NCBI GenBank assembly: GCA_900109485.1
Contig: FOAY01000020.1
Span: 1 to 64,000, forward strand
Source of the DNA: Kosakonia sacchari
GTDB taxonomy: Bacteria; Pseudomonadota; Gammaproteobacteria; Enterobacterales; Enterobacteriaceae
Direction of reading: 5' to 3'
DNA: 64,000 nucleotides
Shown: positions 1 to 9,793 of the stretch, piece after piece
Layout: each line of letters starts with the position of its first letter
Numbering within the stretch: the stretch's first letter is position 1
The notes under the pieces: generated by a model
What the model was told of the DNA's origin: nothing
Database searches by the model: none
The model's input: only the letters and a program-made list of their open reading frames with translations
Program-made: the position numbers and the translations under genes

Positions 1-347
1 TGAGAAGTAAATTACCGGAGATGGTGAGACAGGAGCTGTGGGGGATACTGCTGACATACAACCTGGTGCGGTATCAGATGGTGAAAATGGCGTTCAGCCT
101 GAAAGGCGATTATCTGCCGTATCAGCTGAGCTTCAGCGGTTCGGTGGCAGAAATAATGCGGCTGTTAATCGGGCTGCCATGGTCCTCACCGGGAGCAGTG
201 CCGGGACACCTGAAGCACTTCTACAGCAATGCCGCGATGCTGAAACTGCCACCAAGACGGGAGCGGGAGTATGAAAGAGAAGTGAGGCAAAAAAAGCCCA
301 AATACCCTTTTAAAAACAATGCCAGTCACCTTAAGTGACTGGCATTA
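1..347 (+). mobile_element. Right end of an IS4-family insertion sequence
   Basis: The transposase reading frame is followed by TAATGCCAGTCACTTAAGG read inward from 347, which resembles the IS4 terminal inverted repeat as I recall it (TAATGCC.ATCA.TTAAGG). The same stretch contains a 9-bp palindrome, GCCAGTCAC / GTGACTGGC. This places the element boundary near 347, about 55 bp beyond the 3' end of pta. The left end and target duplication lie outside the window. Confidence 0.65.
3..338 (+). CDS. IS4-family transposase, C-terminal part (5' end outside window)
   Basis: The open frame runs in from the window edge and stops at 336-338, so only the last ~111 codons are present. The residues around LWGILLTYNLVRYQM, the basic stretch LPPRREREYEREVRQ and the end KKPKYPF match the C-terminal tail of IS4/InsG-type DDE transposases. 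This part lies downstream of the YREK motif, so no catalytic residue is visible. The match is from memory of the family. Whether the rest of the gene is intact upstream cannot be seen, so it may be a full element or a remnant. Confidence 0.8.
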   Translation, partial: RSKLPEMVRQELWGILLTYNLVRYQMVKMAFSLKGDYLPYQLSFSGSVAEIMRLLIGLPWSSPGAVPGHLKHFYSNAAMLKLPPRREREYEREVRQKKPKYPFKNNASHLK

Positions 348-371
348 CCCCGGAGGTCGCCTTTTGATTTT

Positions 372-397
372 GCCGAATGGCGCTAACGCCATCCGAC
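372..397. repeat. REP-like palindrome after pta
   Basis: ATGGCG (377-382) and CGCCAT (387-392) form a short hairpin inside GCCGAATGGCG...CGCCATCCGAC, which resembles the enterobacterial REP/PU consensus. It lies immediately 3' of the pta stop codon and could protect or end the ackA-pta transcript. It is about 25 bp from the insertion-sequence end. Confidence 0.6.
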
Positions 398-401
398 ACA
401 A

Positions 402-2543
402 TTACTGCTGCTGAGACGCCTGGATGGCGGTCAAAGCGATGGTGTAGACGATATCGTCAACCAGCGCGCCACGCGACAGGTCGTTAACCGGTTTGCGCAT
501 GCCCTGCAGCATCGGCCCGATGGAGATCAGGTCGGCAGAACGCTGTACCGCTTTGTAGGTGGTGTTACCGGTGTTCAGATCCGGGAAGATGAACACGGTA
601 GCGCGACCGGCAACCGGAGAGTTCGGCGCTTTGGATTTCGCAACGTCAGCCATTACTGCGGCGTCGTACTGCAACGGACCATCGATCACCAGGTCAGGAC
701 GTTTTTCCTGCGCCAGACGGGTCGCTTCACGCACTTTCTCTACATCGCTGCCCGCGCCGGAGTTACCGGTGGAGTAGGAGAGCATCGCCACGCGCGGCTC
801 AATACCGAAAGCGGTAGCGGAATCAGCAGACTGAATCGCGATTTCAGCCAGTTGTTCAGCGGTCGGATCCGGGTTGATCGCACAGTCGCCGTAAACGTAA
901 ACCTGTTCCGGCAGCAGCATGAAGAACACGGAAGAAACCAGAGAACTGCCCGGTGCGGTTTTGATCAGCTGCAGCGGCGGACGAATGGTGTTTGCGGTGG
1001 TGTGAACAGCACCGGAAACCAGACCATCAACTTCATCCTGTTCCAGCATCAGCGTGCCGAGAACGACGTTATCTTCCAGCTGTTCGCGGGCAACGGCTTC
1101 GGTCATACCCTTGCTCTTACGCAGCTCAACCAGACGGGCAACGTAGCTTTCGCGAACCACTTCAGGGTCAACGATTTCGATACCAGTACCCAGTTCAACG
1201 CCCTGAGCCGCCGCAACGCGGTTGATCTCGTCCGGGTTACCCAGCAGGACACAGGTCGCGATGCCGCGTTCGGCACAAATCGCAGCGGCTTTAACGGTAC
1301 GCGGCTCGTCGCCTTCCGGCAGAACAACGCGTTTGCCTGCTTTGCGCGCCAGCTCGGTGAGCTGGTAACGGAAGGCTGGCGGAGAGAGACGGCGGCTGCG
1401 CTCGGAAGTGGCGGTCAGGGAGTCAATCCACTGTGCGTTGATGTAGCTGGCAACGTATTCCTGAACGTTTTCAACACGTTCGCTATCGTCAGCTGGAACT
1501 TCCAGATTGAAGCTTTGCAGGCTCAGGGAGGTCTGCCAGGTGTTGGTGTTCACCATGAATACCGGCAGGCCGGTAGCGAATGCACGTTCACACAGCTTGC
1601 GAACGCTGGCATCCATTTCGTAGCCGCCAGTCAGCAGTAGAGCACCGATTTCCACGCCGTTCATTGCGGCCAGGCAGGCAGCAACCAGCACGTCCGGACG
1701 GTCTGCGGAAGTGACCAGCAGAGAACCCGGGCGGAAGTGTTCCAGCATGTGCGGAATGCTGCGCGCGCAGAAAGTCACGGATTTCACGCGGCGGGTTTTG
1801 ATGTCGCCTTCGTTGACGATAGTCGCATTCAGGTGACGTGCCATATCGATTGCACGCGTGGCAATCAGATCGAAGCTCCACGGAATCGCGCCAAGTACCG
1901 GCAGCGTGCTGTTTTCCTGCAGTTTTGCTGCATCGACGTGCACAACTTTCGCTTTGGAAGAGTCATCAAAAATTTCTGACAGATCCGGGCGGGTACGGCC
2001 CTGATCGTCAACCGGCGCGTTCAGTTTGTTAACGATAACGCCGGTGATATTGGTATTTTTTGCGCCGCCGAAGCTGTTGCGGGTCAGTTCGATACGCTCT
2101 TTCAACTGATCCTGCGTGTCAGTGCCCTGAGACATAACAAACACGATTTCAGCGTTCAGCGTTTTCGCGATTTCAAAGTTCAGCGAATCGGCAAACTGGT
2201 GTTTGCGGGTCGGCACCAGACCTTCAACCAGCACGACTTCAGCGTCTTTGCTGCTTTCGTGGTAGCGCGCGATGATCTCTTCCATCAGCACGTCTTTCTG
2301 GTTGCTGGAGAGCAGCGACTCAACATGGCTCATTTTCAGCGGTTCAGCCGCTGGCAGGCCAGAAGTCGCACGCACGATGGTGGTGGTCTGGTCCGGAGCA
2401 TCGCCGCCGGCGCGCGGCTGGGCGATCGGTTTAAAGACGCTCAGACGAACGCCTTTGCGTTCCATAGCGCGGATAACGCCAAGGCTGACGCTGGTCAGGC
2501 CGACGCTGGTTCCGGTAGGGATCAGCATAATAATACGGGACAC
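402..2543 (-). CDS. pta: Phosphate acetyltransferase
   Basis: Converts acetyl-CoA and phosphate to acetyl phosphate and CoA in the cytosol, the first step of the Pta-AckA overflow pathway. At 713 residues it is the long enterobacterial form (E. coli 714). It has an N-terminal P-loop-like, dethiobiotin-synthetase-type domain beginning [18 protein letters not shown], a middle DRTGG-type region and the catalytic PTA_PTB domain over the last ~325 residues ([16 protein letters not shown] onwards, [12 protein letters not shown] near the end). It lies 78 bp downstream of ackA on the same strand, separated by a perfect hairpin. No damage seen. Confidence 0.98.
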   Translation of the reverse strand: MSRIIMLIPTGTSVGLTSVSLGVIRAMERKGVRLSVFKPIAQPRAGGDAPDQTTTIVRATSGLPAAEPLKMSHVESLLSSNQKDVLMEEIIARYHESSKDAEVVLVEGLVPTRKHQFADSLNFEIAKTLNAEIVFVMSQGTDTQDQLKERIELTRNSFGGAKNTNITGVIVNKLNAPVDDQGRTRPDLSEIFDDSSKAKVVHVDAAKLQENSTLPVLGAIPWSFDLIATRAIDMARHLNATIVNEGDIKTRRVKSVTFCARSIPHMLEHFRPGSLLVTSADRPDVLVAACLAAMNGVEIGALLLTGGYEMDASVRKLCERAFATGLPVFMVNTNTWQTSLSLQSFNLEVPADDSERVENVQEYVASYINAQWIDSLTATSERSRRLSPPAFRYQLTELARKAGKRVVLPEGDEPRTVKAAAICAERGIATCVLLGNPDEINRVAAAQGVELGTGIEIVDPEVVRESYVARLVELRKSKGMTEAVAREQLEDNVVLGTLMLEQDEVDGLVSGAVHTTANTIRPPLQLIKTAPGSSLVSSVFFMLLPEQVYVYGDCAINPDPTAEQLAEIAIQSADSATAFGIEPRVAMLSYSTGNSGAGSDVEKVREATRLAQEKRPDLVIDGPLQYDAAVMADVAKSKAPNSPVAGRATVFIFPDLNTGNTTYKAVQRSADLISIGPMLQGMRKPVNDLSRGALVDDIVYTIALTAIQASQQQ

Positions 2544-2590
2544 GGTTAATCCTCTTTCGTTACCGTCGTTGCAGACGGGTTACAAAACAG

Positions 2591-2614
2591 CACCGCCAGC
2601 GTTGGCTGGCGGTG
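2591..2614 (-). terminator. Perfect hairpin between ackA and pta
   Basis: CACCGCCAGC and GCTGGCGGTG form a perfect 10-bp stem with a 4-nt loop in the 78-bp gap between ackA and pta. Read on the transcribed minus strand it has no long U-tract, so a partial terminator or RNA processing/stability element is more likely than a full stop. Function is inferred. Confidence 0.6.
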
Positions 2615-2621
2615 TGGGTAA

Positions 2622-3824
2622 TCAGGCAGTCAGGCGGCTCGCGTCTTGCGCGATAACCAGTTCTTCGTTGGTCGGGATAACAACGGCAGGACGGGTGCCT
2701 TCTTTGTTGATAAAGCCAGACTTGCCGAAACGGGCAGCCAGGTTACGTTCGTGGTCAACTTCAAAACCCAGTACGCCCAGACGGCCCAGTGAGAGTTCAC
2801 GTACCATTGCCGCGTTTTCACCGATACCACCGGTGAAGACAACGGCATCCAGACGGCCATCCATCAGCGCAGTGTAAGAACCGATGTATTTTGCCAGGCG
2901 GTGGCAGTAAACATCCATCGCACGTTTGGCGTCTTCTTTCTCTTTGTAGTTGTCTTCTACATAACGGCAGTCGCTGGTGACTTCAGTCAGACCCAGCAGG
3001 CCGGACTCTTTGGTCAGCATTTTGTTGATCGCTTCAACGCTCATGCCCAGAGTGTCATGCAGATGGAACACGATAGCCGGATCGATATCACCGGAACGTG
3101 TACCCATTACCAGACCTTCCAGCGGGGTCAGACCCATGGAAGTATCAACACATTTACCGTTGCGAATTGCGGAAACAGAACCACCGTTGCCGAGGTGGCA
3201 AGTGATGATGTTCAGCTCTTCAACCGGTTTGTTCAGCACTTTGGCCGCTTCCTGAGTAACATAGAAGTGGCTGGTGCCATGCGCGCCGTAGCGACGTACG
3301 CCGTGCTCTTTATACAGTTTGTACGGCAGAGCGTACAGGTAGGACTCTTCCGGCATCGTGGTGTGGAACGCGGTGTCGAAGACAGCGACGTTTTTGTCCT
3401 TCAGTTTCGGGAAGGATTTCAGCGCTTCAGCGATACCAATCAGGTGAGCCGGGTTATGCAGCGGTGCGAAAGAGGCTGCATCTTTGATGCCCTGAATAAC
3501 AGATTCGTCGATCACAACAGAGCTGGTGTATTTTTCGCCACCGTGCACGATGCGGTGACCGATAGCAGTCAACTGTGCAGACAGTTCTGGTTTTTGTGCC
3601 AGAATAGTGTTAACGATAAAGTTCAGCGCTTCACTGTGAGCGGCACCTGCACCTAAAGCCGCTTCTTGTTTACCGCCATCGATTTTCCACTTGATGCGTG
3701 CTTCAGGGAGATGGAAACATTCGGCTAAACCAGAAAGGTATTCGTCACCGTTAGATGCATCGATGATGGCAAATTTCAGCGAGGAACTACCGCAGTTCAG
3801 AACCAGTACTAACTTACTCGACAT
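2622..3824 (-). CDS. ackA: Acetate kinase
   Basis: Interconverts acetyl phosphate + ADP and acetate + ATP, completing the acetate pathway with Pta. It is 400 residues, the family length. Family signatures of the ASKHA kinase fold are visible: [14 protein letters not shown] at the N terminus, the adenosine-binding [12 protein letters not shown], and [14 protein letters not shown] near the C terminus. It is first in the ackA-pta unit. The upstream gap to yfbV (337 bp) holds its promoter. No anomalies. Confidence 0.98.
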   Translation of the reverse strand: MSSKLVLVLNCGSSSLKFAIIDASNGDEYLSGLAECFHLPEARIKWKIDGGKQEAALGAGAAHSEALNFIVNTILAQKPELSAQLTAIGHRIVHGGEKYTSSVVIDESVIQGIKDAASFAPLHNPAHLIGIAEALKSFPKLKDKNVAVFDTAFHTTMPEESYLYALPYKLYKEHGVRRYGAHGTSHFYVTQEAAKVLNKPVEELNIITCHLGNGGSVSAIRNGKCVDTSMGLTPLEGLVMGTRSGDIDPAIVFHLHDTLGMSVEAINKMLTKESGLLGLTEVTSDCRYVEDNYKEKEDAKRAMDVYCHRLAKYIGSYTALMDGRLDAVVFTGGIGENAAMVRELSLGRLGVLGFEVDHERNLAARFGKSGFINKEGTRPAVVIPTNEELVIAQDASRLTA

Positions 3825-4161
3825 GGAAGTACCTATTTATGATACGTGGCTAAAAAAGGTCAGTGAGTCGCACAGCGTAGCGCAGGTTGACGCTGACATT
3901 TATGATTAACATCATGCTGAATATATTTTTTGGCATGATGGAAGAATACATAAGATTTTAAGCTATTTTGCGCAAATTTCAGGCAGTGGCATAATAAGCT
4001 TTAAATTTGACGATTTAACAATAGTCGTCTATAGGCCCTGGTCAGGCTGCCACAGGATACCTGATACCAGGTGGGATTGACAAAAAATTTTAACGTTGTC
4101 ATCCGTAGTTGTTGTTTTGCACAAATTTTTTAATTTTTATATGTGAAGTTGAGGTAAGACC
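3825..4161. promoter_or_regulatory. Divergent ackA / yfbV promoter region
   Basis: A 337-bp gap between divergent genes with no credible ORF. It holds an 8-bp perfect palindrome CATCATGC / GCATGATG (3910-3917 and 3933-3940) with an AT-rich 15-bp centre, 86 bp before ackA. It also holds a leader hairpin GTCAGTG...CGCTGAC nearer ackA (about 3858-3898). Promoter hexamers were not assigned. In E. coli this region carries oxygen-responsive control of ackA; I did not identify specific FNR or ArcA sites. Confidence 0.5.
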
Positions 4162-4617
4162 ATGTCCACTTCTGAGAATCGACCCGTTAGTTTCTTCAGT
4201 TTGTTTCGTCGGGGTCAGCGCTATGCGAAGACCTGGCCCATGGAAAAACGCCTCGCTCCGATGTTTGTTGAGAATCGCGTGATCCGCGCAACGCGTCACG
4301 CTATCCGCTTTATGCCGCCGCTGGCGGTCTTCACGCTGTGCTGGCAAATCGCGCTTGGCGGTCAGCTTGGCCCGGCAGTGGCAACCGCGCTGTTTGCCCT
4401 GAGCCTGCCAATGCAGGGGCTATGGTGGCTGGGTAAACGCTCCGTCACGCCGCTACCGCCTTCGATCCTGCACTGGTTTTACGAAGTGCGCGGCAAACTC
4501 CAGGAAGCGGGACAGGCGCTGGCGCCGGTCGAAGGCAAACCTGATTATCAGGCGCTGGCAGACACTCTTAAACGTGCTTTCAAACAGTTGGATAAAACAT
4601 TTCTTGATGATCTGTGA
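4162..4617 (+). CDS. yfbV: UPF0208 inner-membrane protein YfbV
   Basis: 151-residue DUF412/UPF0208 protein divergent from ackA. After a basic N-terminal segment ([20 protein letters not shown]) there are two hydrophobic helices at roughly residues 55-90 ([16 protein letters not shown] and [19 protein letters not shown]). The C-terminal half is cytoplasmic-looking and charged, ending [12 protein letters not shown]. The E. coli orthologue has been linked to structure of the replication-terminus chromosomal domain, but no biochemical activity is established. Its stop is followed by a terminator-like hairpin. Confidence 0.92.
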   Translation: MSTSENRPVSFFSLFRRGQRYAKTWPMEKRLAPMFVENRVIRATRHAIRFMPPLAVFTLCWQIALGGQLGPAVATALFALSLPMQGLWWLGKRSVTPLPPSILHWFYEVRGKLQEAGQALAPVEGKPDYQALADTLKRAFKQLDKTFLDDL

Positions 4618-4641
4618 CGCCATCAGGAATCGCAGTCTATA

Positions 4642-4678
4642 TAAAAGAAGGCATCCTTGCGGTGGCTTCTTTTTTATT
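4642..4678 (+). terminator. Terminator after yfbV
   Basis: AGAAG (4646-4650) pairs with CTTCT (4666-4670) around an imperfect inner stem and is followed directly by a T-rich run (TTTTTATTTT). It fits a rho-independent terminator for yfbV. Confidence 0.65.
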
Positions 4679-4739
4679 TTCATTTGGATCTACGCAACAC
4701 CCCCGGCAAATCAAGAAAGCCATCGTTTTCAGCATGTAA

Positions 4740-5282
<543 letters not shown>

Positions 5283-5292
5283 GGAGGTGAGT

Positions 5293-5952
5293 GTGCAGTG
5301 CAAAGGATTTCTGTTTGATCTGGATGGTACGTTGGTTAATTCTCTGCCCGTTGTTGAGCGGGCATGGTGTAGCTGGGCCGACAGGTTTGGCATCGCGCAT
5401 GATGAAGTGCTGAATTTCATCCATGGCAAACAGGCGATTACCTCGCTGCGTCACTTTATGCCGGGGAAATCGGAGGAGGAGATTGCCGCCGAGTTTACCC
5501 GGCTGGAAGCCATCGAAGCGGCGGATACCGACGGGATCGCCCCGTTGCCGGGCGCTATCGCATTACTGGAGCACCTCGATTCGGCAGGCATTCCATGGGC
5601 GATTGTGACCTCCGGTTCCGTGCCGGTTGCTCACGCCCGTCACCGCGCAGCTGGTCTGCCTGCGCCGGAAGTGTTTATCACTGCCGAGCAGGTTAAGCAG
5701 GGTAAACCTGCTCCGGATGCTTATCTGCTTGGCGCAGAGCGGCTGGGGCTGGCGCCACAGGATTGCGTGGTGGTTGAAGATGCCGCTGCAGGCGTTTTGT
5801 CCGGGCTGGCGGCAGGATGCCATGTCATTGCGGTAAACGTTCCGGCCGATTCTCCCCGGCTTGACGAAGCCGATTTCGTGCTTACCAGCCTCGAAGCGCT
5901 GAGTGTTGCGAAGCAGTCAGACGGAACGGCGATTGTCACGCGAAATGCCTGA
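5293..5952 (+). CDS. yfbT: HAD-family sugar phosphatase (YfbT/HxpA)
   Basis: Haloacid-dehalogenase phosphatase of 219 residues. Motif I is FDLDGTLV (the two aspartates are nucleophile and acid/base), motif II is IVTSGS, motif III includes the Lys in KQGKPAPDAYLLG, and motif IV is CVVVEDAAAGV. A helical cap lies between motifs I and II. The E. coli orthologue hydrolyses hexitol and sugar phosphates. GTG at 5293 is preferred (GGAGG at 5283-5287) over GTG at 5287, giving MQCKGFLFDLDG. It is coupled to yfbU and ends before a strong terminator. Confidence 0.9.
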   Translation: MQCKGFLFDLDGTLVNSLPVVERAWCSWADRFGIAHDEVLNFIHGKQAITSLRHFMPGKSEEEIAAEFTRLEAIEAADTDGIAPLPGAIALLEHLDSAGIPWAIVTSGSVPVAHARHRAAGLPAPEVFITAEQVKQGKPAPDAYLLGAERLGLAPQDCVVVEDAAAGVLSGLAAGCHVIAVNVPADSPRLDEADFVLTSLEALSVAKQSDGTAIVTRNA

Positions 5953-5963
5953 ACCCATGATTT

Positions 5964-5988
5964 AACCCCACATTTGTGGGGTTTTTTT
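5964..5988 (+). terminator. Terminator after yfbT
   Basis: AACCCCAC and GTGGGGTT form a stem around a short loop, followed by a run of seven T residues. Classic rho-independent terminator separating yfbUT from yfbS. Confidence 0.88.
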
Positions 5989-6028
5989 ATGGCACTATTT
6001 TCCCTCCATCAACTGACAAGGATATGTT

Positions 6029-7861
6029 GTGAACGGTGAACTGATTTGGGTGCTGTGTCTGCTGGCGATTACCGTTGTGCTTTTCGCAACGGGGAAAGTA
6101 CGCATGGATGCGGTGGCGCTGTTTGTGATTGTCGCCTTTGTCTTAAGCGGCACACTCACTCTGCCCGAGGCCTTTTCAGGTTTTAGCGATCCCAATGTGA
6201 TCCTGATTGCCGCACTGTTTATTATCGGCGATGGCCTGGTACGCACCGGTGTGGCGACGAATATGGGCGCCTGGCTGGTTGATATGGCTGGCAGTAGCGA
6301 AGTGAAAATGCTGGTACTGCTCATGTTTACCGTTGCCGGGCTGGGCGCTTTTATGAGTTCTACCGGTGTGGTGGCGATTTTTATACCGGTAGTCATGAGC
6401 GTTTCGCTACGCATGCAGATTTCGCCTTCGCGTCTGATGATGCCGCTCAGTTTCGCCGGGCTTATCAGCGGTATGATGACGCTGGTGGCAACGCCGCCTA
6501 ACCTGGTGGTGAACAGCGAACTGTTACGAGAAGGCATGGAAGGGTTCGGCTTTTTTAGCGTGACGCCGCTGGGCCTGGTGATCCTGCTGCTGGGGATCAT
6601 CTATATGCTGCTGATGCGTTTTATGCTGAAAGGGGATGATGAGCAAGCGCAGCGTGACGGCTGGAAGCGCCGTTCGTTTCGTGAGTTGATTAAAGAGTAC
6701 CGCCTTACCGGGCGGGCGCGCCGCCTTGCTATTCGTCCCGGCTCTCCTTTGATCGGCCAGCGCCTTGATGATTTGCGGCTTCGCGAACGCTATGGCGCGA
6801 ATGTTATCGGCGTTGAACGCTGGAGGCGTTTTCGGCGGGTAATTGTCAACGTCAACGGTGTCTCCGAGTTCCGTGCCCGCGACGTTCTGCTGATCGACAT
6901 GTCTGCTGCTGAGGTGGATTTGCGTGAATTCTGCGCCGAGCAGTTGCTGGAACCCATGGTGCTGCGCGGTGAATATTTTTCCGATCAGGCGCTGGATGTC
7001 GGAATGGCGGAAGTGTCGTTAATTCCGGATTCTGAACTGATCGGTAAGACGGTTCGCGAAATTGGTTTTCGTACCCGCTACGGCTTAAACGTGGTTGGCC
7101 TGAAGCGCAACGGCGAAGCGATTGACGGCGCGATTACGGATATCACGCTGGAACTGGGCGATATTTTCCTGGTCGTTGGTAACTGGAAACTGATCCGTCA
7201 GTTGGGCTCTCACGGACGCGACTTTGTTGTGCTCAATTTACCGGTTGAAGAGAGCGCTGCTTCGCCTGCTCACAGCCAGGCACCGCACGCGATTTTTTGC
7301 CTGGTGCTGATGGTCGCCCTGATGCTTACCGATGAAATTCCCAATCCGATCGCTGCGATTATCGCCTGCATGCTAATGGGGAAATTCCGCTGTATTGATG
7401 CTGAAAGCGCCTACAAGGCCATTCACTGGCCGAGCATTATTCTGATTGTCGGGATGATGCCGTTTGCGCTGGCGCTGCAAAAAACCGGCGGCGTGGATCT
7501 GGTGGTTAAGGGGTTGATGGATATCGGCGGCGGTTACGGGCCGCACGTAATGCTTATCTGCCTGTTTATCATGTGCGCGGTCATCGGGCTGTTTATCTCG
7601 AACACCGCCACTGCGGTGCTAATGGCGCCGATTGCGCTGGCGGCGGCAAAATCGATGGGCGTTTCGCCGTATCCGTTTGTCATGATGGTGGCAATGGCGG
7701 CATCGGCCGCATTTATGACGCCAGTTTCATCACCGGTTAACACGCTGGTGCTCGGGCCTGGCAATTACCAGTTTAGTGATTTTGTTAAGATCGGCGTGCC
7801 ATTTACGCTGCTGGTGATGGTGGTTTGCGCGGTGCTGATCCCGATGCTGTTTCCGTTTTGA
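6029..7861 (+). CDS. yfbS: SLC13/CitT-type transporter with two TrkA-C domains
   Basis: 610-residue inner-membrane protein of the divalent-anion:Na+ symporter (SLC13) class. Residues 1-~200 carry about six hydrophobic segments ([18 protein letters not shown] onwards). Two cytoplasmic TrkA-C/RCK_C domains lie at about 215-300 and 315-405 ([28 protein letters not shown]). The second membrane half has the family signatures [16 protein letters not shown] and [19 protein letters not shown] start with AAGGAT upstream. Substrate is unknown; sulfate or a dicarboxylate is possible from the family only. Confidence 0.9.
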   Translation: MNGELIWVLCLLAITVVLFATGKVRMDAVALFVIVAFVLSGTLTLPEAFSGFSDPNVILIAALFIIGDGLVRTGVATNMGAWLVDMAGSSEVKMLVLLMFTVAGLGAFMSSTGVVAIFIPVVMSVSLRMQISPSRLMMPLSFAGLISGMMTLVATPPNLVVNSELLREGMEGFGFFSVTPLGLVILLLGIIYMLLMRFMLKGDDEQAQRDGWKRRSFRELIKEYRLTGRARRLAIRPGSPLIGQRLDDLRLRERYGANVIGVERWRRFRRVIVNVNGVSEFRARDVLLIDMSAAEVDLREFCAEQLLEPMVLRGEYFSDQALDVGMAEVSLIPDSELIGKTVREIGFRTRYGLNVVGLKRNGEAIDGAITDITLELGDIFLVVGNWKLIRQLGSHGRDFVVLNLPVEESAASPAHSQAPHAIFCLVLMVALMLTDEIPNPIAAIIACMLMGKFRCIDAESAYKAIHWPSIILIVGMMPFALALQKTGGVDLVVKGLMDIGGGYGPHVMLICLFIMCAVIGLFISNTATAVLMAPIALAAAKSMGVSPYPFVMMVAMAASAAFMTPVSSPVNTLVLGPGNYQFSDFVKIGVPFTLLVMVVCAVLIPMLFPF

Positions 7862-7865
7862 CGCA

Positions 7866-7893
7866 TTTGCCGGGGGGCGTTCACCCGGCAAAG
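7866..7893. terminator. Hairpin between convergent yfbS and yfbR
   Basis: TTTGCCGGG and CCCGGCAAA form a 9-bp stem between the two convergent stop codons. A weak flanking A/T tract suggests it serves as a bidirectional terminator. Confidence 0.6.
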
Positions 7894-7898
7894 AAAAC

Positions 7899-8498
7899 TT
7901 ACAGCGGCGAATCCTGGCTGATTTCGTCCAGCGATAAATGGAAACTGGGCACAAAGACTTGCATAAAGTAGTCCATTTCCGGGCTGCGCCGGGCATCAAG
8001 GGTTTTTTCGAGGCGAGATTTTGCCAGCCCGAATTCATTGTTGCCGGCGGATAGCTCTTCCAGACATTTCAGATAGGCGCATAGTGCATCTGCCTGCTTC
8101 ACGATCGTTTTTTCTTCCGCACTGTAGTGCTGTTCATCAATCAGCGGTGCAAAAATATCCTGTAACTCTTCCGGCACCATTTCGACCAGTTTTTGCTGGG
8201 CAATCTTTTCGATCGCTTTATATTCCTGCGCAATTTGCGAATTGAAATACTTTACCGGGGTGGGCAGATCGCCGGTCAGAACTTCCGATGCATCGTGGTA
8301 CATAGCCAGCAATGCAATACGCTCGGCATTCAGTTGACCATTGAATTTACGGTTTTTTATCGCCGCCAGCGCATGGGCGACCATCGCCACTTGCAGGCTG
8401 TGCTCGGACACATTTTCGGTGCGTACGTTGCGCATCAGCGGCCAGCGATTGATCAGTTTAAGGCGGGAAAGGTGGGCGAAGAAATGACTCTGACTCAT
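7899..8498 (-). CDS. yfbR: 5'-deoxynucleotidase YfbR
   Basis: 199-residue HD-domain phosphohydrolase that dephosphorylates deoxyribonucleoside 5'-monophosphates in E. coli. Metal ligands are recognisable as H in [15 protein letters not shown], the HD pair in [15 protein letters not shown], and a later D in [15 protein letters not shown]. Length equals the E. coli protein. It lies 80 bp after alaA on the same strand, with a terminator-like hairpin between them. Confidence 0.95.
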   Translation of the reverse strand: MSQSHFFAHLSRLKLINRWPLMRNVRTENVSEHSLQVAMVAHALAAIKNRKFNGQLNAERIALLAMYHDASEVLTGDLPTPVKYFNSQIAQEYKAIEKIAQQKLVEMVPEELQDIFAPLIDEQHYSAEEKTIVKQADALCAYLKCLEELSAGNNEFGLAKSRLEKTLDARRSPEMDYFMQVFVPSFHLSLDEISQDSPL

Positions 8499-8546
8499 AG
8501 TTAACCTTGTCTGTGACTGCGACCTGAGTCATTGTGCGCAGAGTGT

Positions 8547-8570
8547 GGGGGAAGATGCAAATCCTCCCCC
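8547..8570 (-). terminator. Hairpin after alaA
   Basis: GGGGGA (8547-8552) and TCCCCC (8565-8570) pair around a 12-nt loop just 3' of the alaA stop on the minus strand. The downstream tract on that strand is not U-rich, so termination efficiency is uncertain. Confidence 0.45.
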
Positions 8571-8578
8571 GATGGAGA

Positions 8579-9793
8579 TCACTGATGATAACCAGAGAGG
8601 AAACGGCCAAAACGGCTGATCGCCATCTCCAGATCGTCTTCGCGAGGAAGCGTCACGATACGTACGTGATCCGGCCACGGCCAGTTGAACGCGGAACCCT
8701 GCACCAACAGCACTTTTTCCTGTAGCAGGAAGTCGAGCACCATCTTTTGATCGTCGTGAATATTAAAGCGTTTCGCGTCAATTTTCGGGAACATATAGAG
8801 TGCGCCGCTTGGCTTCACGCAGGAAACCCCGGGAATTTCATTGATCAGTTCCCATGCGCGGTTGCGCTGTTCATACAGACGACCGCCCGGCATGATAAAT
8901 TCACTGATACTTTGGTAACCGCCGAGCGCAGTCTGAATCGCGTGCTGTGCCGGAACGTTGGCGCAAAGGCGCATTGAGGCCAGCATTTCCAGCCCTTCGA
9001 TATAGCCTTTCGCGTGTTTTTTCGGCCCACTCAGCACCATCCAGCCCTGACGGAAGCCTGCCACGCGGTAGGTTTTTGACAGACCATTAAAGGTAATAGT
9101 GAACAGATCTGGCGCCAGTGCGGCGATCGAGTGGTGCTCGGCCGCATCGTAAAGAATTTTGTCGTAGATCTCATCGGCGAAGATGATCAGGTTGTGCTGA
9201 CGCGCAATCTCAACCACCTCCATCAACAGTTCTTTTGAATAAACCGCGCCGGTAGGGTTGTTCGGGTTGATAATTACAATACCACGGGTGCGTGGTGTGA
9301 TTTTGGCGCGAATATCGTCAAGATCCGGGAACCAGCCAGCAGATTCATCACACAGATAATGCACGGCTTTACCACCGGAAAGCGACACGGCCGCTGTCCA
9401 CAGCGGGTAATCCGGGGCGGGAACCAGCATTTCGTCACCGCTGTTAAGCAGCGCCTGCATCGACTGAACGATCAGTTCAGAAACACCGTTACCAATATAG
9501 ATATCTTCAACGGTCACTTCGCGCATACCGCGCGCCTGATAGTGCTGCATGATCGCTTTGCGGGCTGAATAAAGCCCTTTGGAATCGCAATAGCCTTGCG
9601 CGCCTGGCAGGTTACGAATCACATCGACCAGAATTTCATCCGGCGCTTCGAAGCCGAATGGAGCAGGGTTGCCGATGTTAAGTTTAAGAACTTTATTGCC
9701 TTCTTCTTCCAGACGCTTTGCTTCTTTCAGAACCGGGCCACGGATGTCGTAACAGACATTATCTAATTTGCTGGATTTTTCGATGGAGGACAT
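8579..9793 (-). CDS. alaA: Alanine transaminase AlaA
   Basis: PLP-dependent class I/II aminotransferase of 404 residues that makes alanine from pyruvate and glutamate; formerly yfbQ. The PLP lysine is in FNGLSKTYRVAGFRQGW. Other fold signatures are NPNNPTGAVYS, FADEIYDKILYD and the C-terminal Arg region in HVRIVTLP. The reading frame is complete. A long structured 5' leader (9794 to about 9870) precedes it. Confidence 0.96.
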   Translation of the reverse strand: MSSIEKSSKLDNVCYDIRGPVLKEAKRLEEEGNKVLKLNIGNPAPFGFEAPDEILVDVIRNLPGAQGYCDSKGLYSARKAIMQHYQARGMREVTVEDIYIGNGVSELIVQSMQALLNSGDEMLVPAPDYPLWTAAVSLSGGKAVHYLCDESAGWFPDLDDIRAKITPRTRGIVIINPNNPTGAVYSKELLMEVVEIARQHNLIIFADEIYDKILYDAAEHHSIAALAPDLFTITFNGLSKTYRVAGFRQGWMVLSGPKKHAKGYIEGLEMLASMRLCANVPAQHAIQTALGGYQSISEFIMPGGRLYEQRNRAWELINEIPGVSCVKPSGALYMFPKIDAKRFNIHDDQKMVLDFLLQEKVLLVQGSAFNWPWPDHVRIVTLPREDDLEMAISRFGRFLSGYHQ

